The notes below the pieces were generated by a model, which worked only from the letters and a program-made list of their open reading frames with translations, searched no databases and was not told the DNA's origin. This document shows positions 1-4,578 of a stretch of 7,604 bases of DNA, piece after piece (positions within the stretch are counted from its first letter, which is position 1; every line of letters starts with the position of its first letter). A program made the position numbers and the translations under genes. Source of the DNA: Candidatus Woesearchaeota archaeon. Its GTDB lineage: Archaea; Nanobdellota; Nanobdellia; Woesearchaeales; UBA12501. The DNA lies in assembly GCA_016177315.1 (NCBI GenBank), contig JACOVN010000014.1, positions 1-7,604 on the forward strand, given 5' to 3'.

Positions 1-306
1 AAAAAGGCAAGAAAGGAAAGGAAAAATCTTGTCATAGATTCTCACCTTAGCCACCATTTGCCTGCAAGATATGTGGATCTTTGCATTGTCACAAAATGCA
101 ATTTGAAGGAATTAAAGAGAAGGTTAAAGAAAAGGGGATACCATAAAGAGAAGATCGAGGAAAATCTGGAATGTGAAATAATGGATGTTTGTTTGGAAGA
201 GGCAAGAGAAAAAGGGCATGAACCATTAGAACTAGATGGCACGAAAGCCTGGACAATGAAAAGAGTAGTTAACCTGCTTTCGAGAGGAACCAAAAGCTTT
301 TTATAG
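1..306 (+). CDS. fap7: Fap7/AK6-type adenylate kinase, C-terminal part (5' end outside window)
   Basis: The frame is open from base 1 to a TAG stop at 304-306, giving 101 residues. The N-terminal part, including the Walker A P-loop, lies outside the window. A start at the internal TTG (58) would cut through a conserved block, so this is a truncated gene and not a short one. Visible family signatures are IDSHLSHH (fragment residues 12-19), a hydrophobic strand YVDLCIV, and the LID-like segment RLKKRGYHKEKIEENLECEI (41-60), followed by a hydrophobic/Glu helix and a Trp-containing C-terminal segment. The family (Fap7 in yeast, hCINAP/AK6 in human) is an atypical P-loop NMP kinase that acts in small-subunit ribosome maturation and is usually about 170-190 aa long. 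The archaeal function is taken from the family. A small ORF follows 22 nt downstream. Confidence 0.85.
   Translation, partial: KKARKERKNLVIDSHLSHHLPARYVDLCIVTKCNLKELKRRLKKRGYHKEKIEENLECEIMDVCLEEAREKGHEPLELDGTKAWTMKRVVNLLSRGTKSFL
298..306 (+). promoter_or_regulatory. Possible TATA box for the small downstream ORF
   Basis: TTTTTATAG overlaps the last codons and stop of the upstream kinase gene. Its centre is about 26 nt before the ATG at 329. That is the usual archaeal TATA-to-start distance, so the small gene could have its own leaderless transcript. There is no convincing Shine-Dalgarno sequence before 329, which fits. The same bases are also coding sequence, so this may be coincidence. Confidence 0.3.
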
Positions 307-328
307 ATTTTCGAAAAGAGATAGAAAA

Positions 329-541
329 ATGGGCGTTCCTTATGATGTTCCTGAACTTTATCGAGCTTTTGGCTCAAAGCCACAGGAGAATAAAAGTCAG
401 AAACCTGATGGTGGAGAGAATTTAGAAACAGCAGTGGAAAGAGTACAGAAAGCTCTTTCTGCTACTGGAGGAACTGGTAGAAAGCAGAAACCAACCACAC
501 CTTCTGAAAGGGCCCCTTCAAGACTATACCATCCAAAATAA
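329..541 (+). CDS. Small hypothetical protein (70 aa)
   Basis: This is an open frame of 70 residues from ATG to TAA, 22 nt after the kinase gene on the same strand. I do not recognise the family. The N-terminus (MGVPYDVPELYRAFG) looks like a short folded or binding segment. The rest is rich in Lys, Gln, Pro, Ser, Thr and Gly, with one potential amphipathic helix (ENLETAVERVQKAL, about residues 30-43), and is probably flexible. The protein is basic at its end, with no cysteines and no membrane segment or signal peptide. It could be co-transcribed with the kinase or made from its own leaderless mRNA. It runs convergently into the next gene, with 7 nt between stop codons. It is more likely a real small gene than noise because of its position and codon-like composition, but nothing else supports it. 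Confidence 0.55.
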   Translation: MGVPYDVPELYRAFGSKPQENKSQKPDGGENLETAVERVQKALSATGGTGRKQKPTTPSERAPSRLYHPK

Positions 542-547
542 ATGGAT
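531..547. terminator. Weak hairpin between convergent gene ends
   Basis: ATCCA (531-535) and TGGAT (543-547) form a 5-bp stem around AAATAAA, exactly between the stop codons of two convergent genes (541 and 549). On the minus strand the loop reads TTTATTT, a U-rich stretch like archaeal termination signals. The stem is short, so this is only a suggestion of a shared terminator. Confidence 0.25.
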
Positions 548-548
548 T

Positions 549-911
549 TCATCTATGTTGTAGTGATACTGCAAGCACCTCTTCTAAATCCACCTCTTGC
601 CCAGAACCATCTGTTACGCCAATCACTTTAAGCGTTTGTCTAAAAGCTCTTAATGCAGTTGCATACTGAGACCTTATCCGATTCCTCGTAGATTCGAAAT
701 CTCCGACTTCTACCATAGACTGGATATCCCCTCTCTCCTGCAGAAAGGGCGGGAGTATCCTTAACTCATTTACACGTACATGCGGAGTTTTTGTACCTGG
801 TTTTGTGTGATATCCAAGAAAGCCTTGCTCTTGCCTAAATCCCTCTTGGTGTATATGGGCTTTTACTTCCGAAGGAGATAAACCTGAGTAAAGTAATACT
901 GTGTAGCTCAT
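549..911 (-). CDS. Hypothetical protein downstream of dnaG (120 aa)
   Basis: The product begins MSYTVLLYSGLSPSEVKAH and ends in TGA. I do not recognise the family. It appears to be a soluble protein of mixed alpha/beta type with no cysteines after the start and no membrane segment. Residues about 75-100 (ESTRNRIRSQYATALRAFRQ) look like a basic amphipathic helix that could touch nucleic acid or a partner; this is inference. I prefer the ATG at 911, one base after the dnaG stop (TAA-C-ATG), because the sequence GGTGGATGAT at the end of dnaG can serve as a ribosome binding site. An ATG at 923 would overlap dnaG by 11 nt, adding four residues, but has almost no room for a ribosome binding site. 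The arrangement implies translational coupling with dnaG. Confidence 0.65.
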   Translation of the reverse strand: MSYTVLLYSGLSPSEVKAHIHQEGFRQEQGFLGYHTKPGTKTPHVRVNELRILPPFLQERGDIQSMVEVGDFESTRNRIRSQYATALRAFRQTLKVIGVTDGSGQEVDLEEVLAVSLQHR

Positions 912-912
912 G

Positions 913-2157
913 TTACAAATCATCCACCGTCAGCACATTCACCCGGGAAGGCATTTTTGCTGCATCCTCCATGCCGATGAGATACTGCACTTTGGCTTTT
1001 TCTGCCAGCCCGACGATATCGCGATCCACGGCACCATCCAGGATAATGGCGTAAACGCCTGCATTGAGGCTCTTCATGGTTGTAGCTAATTCGGAAATGG
1101 GAACCTTGCCAAGGATGTTCATCTTGGCATCAAAGACAAAAGCAGCTCTTGTGCCAATCAAATCTTCCAAAATAGATCGAAACTTGGCTCTTTCTTCCTC
1201 ATTCATTTTTACTTTTCTTGCTGGAACAGCCTGCTGCGCTTGCGCCTGAGACTGCATCGGCCGTATCACCATCTTCCTCTGGAAATCCTGCCGGAATTGC
1301 TGCCTGGGTTCCTGTCGTGGCCTTCCGTTCGTATCCAGCTTAACCTGTTCTACTACCACTCTGCCTCGCAAAGCCTTGTGAATCTCTTTCTTGGTGATTT
1401 CCTCTACTTCCTTACCTGCAGGCGCTTTGGACACGAAGTCAATCTCAGCCACTTCCATCAGTTCCTTGATAATGAGGTCTCCTCCTCTGTCCCCGTCCAC
1501 AAAAACAGTCATTTCTTTCTTATGGCTCAAATCAATGATCGTTTGCGGAACAGAAGTGCCATTCAATGCAATGACATTCTTGAAGCCATGTTTCAGCAAA
1601 TTGAGAACATCTGCTCTCCCCTCCACCACAATGACATCCTCGGATTCGTCGACAGCGGGGCCTGCCGGCAATCTATCCTTCCCATACTCCCGGATTTCCA
1701 TCACCCGAACAGAATAGGCAACTTCATCTGCCAGTTCCTGGGAATCTGGCATAACTTGGTCCATCATGGTCCTGAGCAATTCCTTCGCTCTTTCAATCAC
1801 AAAACTTCTTTTTGAAACCCGAACATCCTCGATTTTCTCTACCTTCAGTTTTGCATTACAAGGGCCTATTCTTTGGATGATTTCCATAGCCGCTGCAACA
1901 ATAGAAGTTTCAGCCTTATCTAAGCTAGAAGGGATAATGATAGCACCCTGGGTCTTTCCTCCCCTGGTGTCGACATTAACCTCAATTCTCCCAATTCTAC
2001 CAGAACGCTGCAGTTCTCGCAATTCAAGGTCTGCTCCTAACAAACCCTCTGTTTGGCCAAAAATGGCTCCGATGACATCTGGTCTATCGACAACCCCTTC
2101 AATCTCGATATGAGCATGAATGATGTACTTTGCTGAAACTGGACTGATCTTTCCCAT
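913..2157 (-). CDS. dnaG: Archaeal DnaG-type primase / exosome-associated TOPRIM protein
   Basis: The protein has 414 residues, close to full family length. The N-terminal archaeal DnaG domain (about 1-165) starts with KYIIHAHIEIEGVVDRPDVIGAIFG-like sequence and continues through IEVNVDTRGGKTQG. The TOPRIM domain follows at about 173-262, with the catalytic or metal-binding Glu in VVEGRAD (E179) and the DGDRGGD motif (D221, D223, D227), all intact. A Gln/Arg-rich linker (about 277-312) leads to a conserved C-terminal domain (about 317-414). There is no bacterial-type N-terminal zinc finger, as expected for the archaeal branch. Family knowledge: archaeal DnaG can make RNA primers and also binds the RNA exosome, promoting poly(A)-biased RNA decay; this sequence cannot say which role dominates. 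The start at 2157 follows a strong GGAGGGA ribosome binding site (2169-2163, about 7 nt spacing). A small unknown gene follows immediately. Confidence 0.96.
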   Translation of the reverse strand: MGKISPVSAKYIIHAHIEIEGVVDRPDVIGAIFGQTEGLLGADLELRELQRSGRIGRIEVNVDTRGGKTQGAIIIPSSLDKAETSIVAAAMEIIQRIGPCNAKLKVEKIEDVRVSKRSFVIERAKELLRTMMDQVMPDSQELADEVAYSVRVMEIREYGKDRLPAGPAVDESEDVIVVEGRADVLNLLKHGFKNVIALNGTSVPQTIIDLSHKKEMTVFVDGDRGGDLIIKELMEVAEIDFVSKAPAGKEVEEITKKEIHKALRGRVVVEQVKLDTNGRPRQEPRQQFRQDFQRKMVIRPMQSQAQAQQAVPARKVKMNEEERAKFRSILEDLIGTRAAFVFDAKMNILGKVPISELATTMKSLNAGVYAIILDGAVDRDIVGLAEKAKVQYLIGMEDAAKMPSRVNVLTVDDL

Positions 2158-2180
2158 GGTAATCCCTCCGGATGCAAGAA

Positions 2181-2242
2181 GAAGCTTCTATGCTGCCAGC
2201 TATCCTGGCGCCACAGTAGGATTGGAATGAACATGAAGCTTC
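2181..2242 (-). promoter_or_regulatory. Candidate structured 5' leader of dnaG
   Basis: Two copies of the palindrome GAAGCTTC (2181-2188 and 2235-2242) can pair with each other as an 8-bp stem in the dnaG leader. Between them GCCAG (2195-2199) and CTGGC (2205-2209) make a 5-bp hairpin with a 5-nt loop. The structure ends about 12 nt before the GGAGGGA ribosome binding site. An RNA starting near 2240, as the upstream TATA-like element suggests, would begin at the first palindrome. No known riboswitch is recognised. Confidence 0.35.
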
Positions 2243-2260
2243 CCCCGCTTTTGTTTAGCA

Positions 2261-2270
2261 TATAGTAAAA
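2261..2270 (-). promoter_or_regulatory. Possible dnaG promoter (TATA-like)
   Basis: Read on the minus strand, 2270-2261 is TTTTACTATA, an imperfect TATA box. A start about 25 nt downstream would lie near 2240, giving a leader of roughly 80 nt. The match to TTTATATA is only moderate. Confidence 0.35.
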
Positions 2271-2378
2271 TAGAACAAGCTTTCTCTCACATCATCAAAT
2301 CGAAAATAATGATGGAATAGTGATAATGAGGTTGTGCTTGTCCTATTTCGATGTTTTAAGCATGAATAAAAGTTTGTT

Positions 2379-2537
2379 GCCCGATGCACGCACGCTCAAG
2401 CTCATTGCTTGCCTTCGGCGTGAGCTCCATTGAGTAACTCTCGTGTCGGGCTGTATTACGCAAGAGTGTCTCTCCTTCATGGCTGAAATGTCTCCATTTC
2501 TGCTCGAAGAGGACCCGTTTGCGCAATAATGGCGTAA
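2379..2537. other. Highly base-paired intergenic element (candidate ncRNA or dispersed repeat)
   Basis: This GC-richer block lies inside an AT-rich intergenic region and contains several nested stems. GCCCGA+CACG (2379-2384, 2387-2390) pairs with CGTG+TCGGGC (2442-2451), 10 bp with a 2-nt bulge. Inside it CTCAA and GCTCA (2395-2404) pair with TGAGC (2421-2425) and TTGAG (2430-2434), capped by GCC-TTC-GGC (2411-2419). A second domain has TTACGC (2456-2461) pairing with GCGTAA (2532-2537) around a perfect GAAATG-TCTC-CATTTC hairpin (2485-2500). Strand is uncertain. A minus-strand transcript is favoured by a TATA box at 2565-2557 and by a TTTT run (2375-2372 region) just after the last stem, like a terminator. 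A weaker TTTTAAG (2354-2360) would suit a plus-strand start near 2380. It does not look like RNase P RNA, SRP RNA, tRNA or 5S rRNA. Confidence 0.4.
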
Positions 2538-2556
2538 AATCAGGATGGTAAGGGAT

Positions 2557-2565
2557 TATTTAAAA
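2557..2565 (-). promoter_or_regulatory. TATA-like box upstream of the structured element, minus strand
   Basis: On the minus strand this reads TTTTAAATA. A start 22-27 nt downstream falls at about 2534-2539, which coincides with the outer edge of the GCGTAA/TTACGC stem ending at 2537. The agreement between predicted start and stem edge is the main support. The site is near-palindromic, so it could be a box for either strand. Confidence 0.3.
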
Positions 2566-2641
2566 CTATGCTTTTTATTAAACAGCTGTTGGAAATGCCC
2601 CTTTAGCCTTGTAGTCCCAAATTAGGGAATAATTACACTGG

Positions 2642-2656
2642 GAAAGGTTTATATAG
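2642..2656 (+). promoter_or_regulatory. Archaeal promoter (BRE + TATA) of the secreted-protein operon
   Basis: GAAAGG (2642-2647) followed by TTTATATAG (2648-2656) matches an archaeal BRE plus TATA box very well. It is the clearest promoter in the window. Transcription should start near 2676-2682, leaving a leader of about 75 nt before the ATG at 2755. The leader is G-rich (a GGGGGTAGGG stretch at 2691-2700) and contains a small possible upstream frame. Confidence 0.7.
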
Positions 2657-2754
2657 TTTAAAGGCTTATCCACCACAATAGGTAGTAAAAGGGGGTAGGG
2701 ATAGTTCCTTAAAAAGGGTGTGATCTGTTCCATGGGTTTTGAGGTTACTATTCA

Positions 2755-3684
2755 ATGCCACTATCCAAAAAGGCTTTGATCCGGACGAAGAACAGCATAG
2801 TCTTTTTAGCCCTTATCCTTCTTGTTGTTATTGTGACACCGATTCTTAATGCACCTACTGGAAGTGCGGTAGTGACACGAATACCATATTCAGAAACAGT
2901 TATCGTAATCGGGGCAGGACTTGGTGGAGATTATTATCCCATCGGCAATCCTATTGGACCTCCTGGCTGGGAGGATGCTGAGGATGGAATTTATGATGGT
3001 GGAAGAAAAGGAGATGGTGACCCGAGAAACGAATGTGTGAAGGATGGCTGGTGCAGTCGTTATTCTGGTGAGAATGAAGAGAACTGCCCTGAAGATTGTG
3101 GAGGCTACGAATGCGGAGACGGCAAATGCGAAATAAGAAGAGGAGAGAAGGCTTCAGAATGCCCGAAAGATTGTGGAGTGTGCGGAAATAATATTTGTGA
3201 GGAAGAAGAAACTCCTTATACTTGCTCAAAAGACTGTCCTAAGCCAACATGTGGGGATGGAAGATGTGAAGGCATAGAAGATGCTACTCTTTGCTATGCA
3301 GATTGTGGTGGACCAAGAATGGAGGATTGTGGAAATAACGCATGCGATGCACCATGGGAGACCCCTTATACATGCCCCAAGGACTGCAAAGGATGTGGAA
3401 ATGGAATTTGCGATTTAGGTGTTGAAACAGCGCAAAATTGCCCCTATGATTGTGACCCAAATTGGGAGCCACAAGCAGAATGCGGCAATGGCAAATGTGA
3501 GATAGGAGAAACTCCATCGAATTGTTCCCAGGACTGCAAAGAGCCAGATCCTGCACAAGTGCCGTGTGGAATAACGTATTGTCCTGCAGGAGCCTGCTGC
3601 TATGTTTTCGGAGGGGGTAGCCATAGCTATTCTTGTTTGGATGAGGATGGTTGCAAGGAAGTTGGAGGAATAATAATCCGTTAA
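2755..3684 (+). CDS. Secreted or membrane-anchored cysteine-repeat protein (309 aa)
   Basis: A basic N-terminus (KKALIRTK) is followed by a hydrophobic segment (about 14-31) that is either a signal peptide, perhaps cut near GSA(38)|VV, or an N-terminal membrane anchor. A Gly/Asp-rich linker (about 53-92) leads to seven repeats (94-261) with pattern C-x4/5-C-x8-10-C-x3-C, then a distinct tail (271-300) with six more cysteines including a CC pair. All 34 cysteines are on the outside part, an even number that suits full disulfide pairing. The repeats resemble CGNGxCExGE...CPxDC units common in surface proteins of DPANN archaea; I know no function for them, and conserved Asp/Asn/Glu residues suggest possible metal (calcium) binding. 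The start at 2755 is supported by GAGGTT (2741-2746, 8 nt spacing). It is the first gene of a unit with the next one, 11 nt downstream. Confidence 0.85.
   Translation: MPLSKKALIRTKNSIVFLALILLVVIVTPILNAPTGSAVVTRIPYSETVIVIGAGLGGDYYPIGNPIGPPGWEDAEDGIYDGGRKGDGDPRNECVKDGWCSRYSGENEENCPEDCGGYECGDGKCEIRRGEKASECPKDCGVCGNNICEEEETPYTCSKDCPKPTCGDGRCEGIEDATLCYADCGGPRMEDCGNNACDAPWETPYTCPKDCKGCGNGICDLGVETAQNCPYDCDPNWEPQAECGNGKCEIGETPSNCSQDCKEPDPAQVPCGITYCPAGACCYVFGGGSHSYSCLDEDGCKEVGGIIIR
3034..3537 (+). repeat. Seven tandem coding repeats (four-cysteine module)
   Basis: Seven copies encode residues 94-115, 120-140, 143-161, 166-184, 192-211, 214-233 and 243-261 of the secreted protein. All share E-x4-C-x2-D-C at the end and, in copies 2-7, C-G-[DN]-[GN]-x-C at the beginning. 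Copy 1 is the most divergent (ECVKDGWC, five residues between the first two cysteines). Linkers between copies are 2-9 residues. The copies differ at the DNA level, so the array is old and not a recent slippage product. Confidence 0.85.
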
Positions 3685-3695
3685 GAGGAATGACC

Positions 3696-4571
3696 ATGCT
3701 CAAAAGAATTACCTATACACTTGCGCTGGGGGGCGCACTTATTGCATCGGTATGGAATGGAATAGCAGAAACAAGACCATACACAAGAGCTGAATATCTG
3801 GAGATGCTTGAGCCAGCCAAGAAGGGAAACGCATTGGTTTCTGTTGCACCAGAAAATCCTAGTCCCCACATTCAATGTGGCTCTCTGGATGTCCATATAG
3901 AAAAGGTTCAAGCGCAATATCCAAACTGGAATTTTGTTCGGCTTCCTTTGCGTATGTATGCCGGGGATAATACGAATAGTGTTGCCAATCAAGAGCGAGA
4001 AGATGCCGCATCAGCTACAGACGAAGTATTTGACTTTCGCCCAGCCTTGGACCCATTACCACAATATTTTATTATAGACAAAGGGAAAGTTTTGGGTTAT
4101 GGTGCTTGCACAACAACGAGAGATGGCATAACATATCTACAGTTCGCACCAAAATTCAATCCAAATGGCGATGAACGACCAATAAGATGGATTGATATGA
4201 TCGAATGTCTCAGCAGTGTAGCAGCAGCTAAACCAGATAGCAGAACATATTTTTCTCTGGAGCAGGCTGATCGTTGTGTAGCTCATACTATGGGTTCTGT
4301 GATGTCAGTTATTGAGACTGGAAGGAGAACGCATACTAGTTTATACAATCCGGATAGCTTGCATGACTGCTTTGCAGAAGCAATTACCACCACTGGCGAT
4401 CTAACGGTGGAGGGGATAGAAGCATGTCTACAGCAGTATGAAATTGGGAACAATCCAGTACGACTCGAGACGGTATTAGAAGAGCCGCGCAGAGCAGTCT
4501 CATGTTCCCAGAGAAGCAAGAAGGAACGTGGATTCCAAGAATCCTGCGGAGATATTGTTCTGAATAAGTAG
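3696..4571 (+). CDS. Exported thioredoxin-fold-like protein with a single active-site Cys (291 aa)
   Basis: The start at 3696 is chosen because AGAGGA (3684-3689), overlapping the upstream stop, sits about 7 nt before it; ATG 3690 is too close to that site and 3651 lies inside the upstream gene. Residues 1-24 form a signal peptide (LKR, then a hydrophobic core, then GIA|ET). The part at 45-150 follows thioredoxin-like order: strand ALVSV, Cys61 in QCGSLDV at the start of a helix, strand NWNFVRLPL, then LPQYFIIDKGKVLGYG, in which P122 would be the cis-Pro and GKVLGYG the last strand. The second active-site cysteine is replaced (C-G-S-L). The C-terminal half (about 160-291) is unrecognised and carries six more cysteines (171, 194, 225, 244, 270, 284). 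The fold call is by eye. Co-location with a disulfide-rich exported protein suggests a folding or redox role; this is inference. Confidence 0.75.
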   Translation: MLKRITYTLALGGALIASVWNGIAETRPYTRAEYLEMLEPAKKGNALVSVAPENPSPHIQCGSLDVHIEKVQAQYPNWNFVRLPLRMYAGDNTNSVANQEREDAASATDEVFDFRPALDPLPQYFIIDKGKVLGYGACTTTRDGITYLQFAPKFNPNGDERPIRWIDMIECLSSVAAAKPDSRTYFSLEQADRCVAHTMGSVMSVIETGRRTHTSLYNPDSLHDCFAEAITTTGDLTVEGIEACLQQYEIGNNPVRLETVLEEPRRAVSCSQRSKKERGFQESCGDIVLNK

Positions 4572-4578
4572 AATAGGT

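Noticed and set aside
42..383. 113-codon minus-strand frame opposite the kinase gene
   Set aside because: The plus strand encodes recognisable Fap7/AK6 motifs over the same bases, so this is the antisense shadow.
1240..1815. 191-codon plus-strand frame opposite dnaG
   Set aside because: It lies entirely antisense to the conserved TOPRIM and linker parts of dnaG; its Leu/Phe/His-rich composition is typical of the complement of a real gene.
2037..2261. Open minus-strand frame of 74 codons through the dnaG leader into dnaG
   Set aside because: It overlaps the certain dnaG start in another frame, has no good ribosome binding site of its own, and its product looks like random translation.
2379..2537. 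RNase P RNA, SRP RNA or tRNA
   Set aside because: None of the conserved sequence cores I know for these RNAs is present, nor is there a cloverleaf or T-loop.
3034..3537. CRISPR-like or tandem DNA repeat in the cysteine-rich region
   Set aside because: The periodicity is at protein level only; the DNA copies and spacings vary and the reading frame is intact throughout.
3651..3695. Upstream start (ATG 3651) for the thioredoxin-like gene
   Set aside because: It lies inside the preceding gene and would place 15 extra residues before a clean signal peptide; ATG 3696 has a well-spaced AGAGGA site.
3284..3703. 139-codon minus-strand frame opposite the cysteine-repeat gene
   Set aside because: Its repeated His/Leu/Asn pattern simply mirrors the cysteine repeats on the other strand; no promoter or ribosome binding site.
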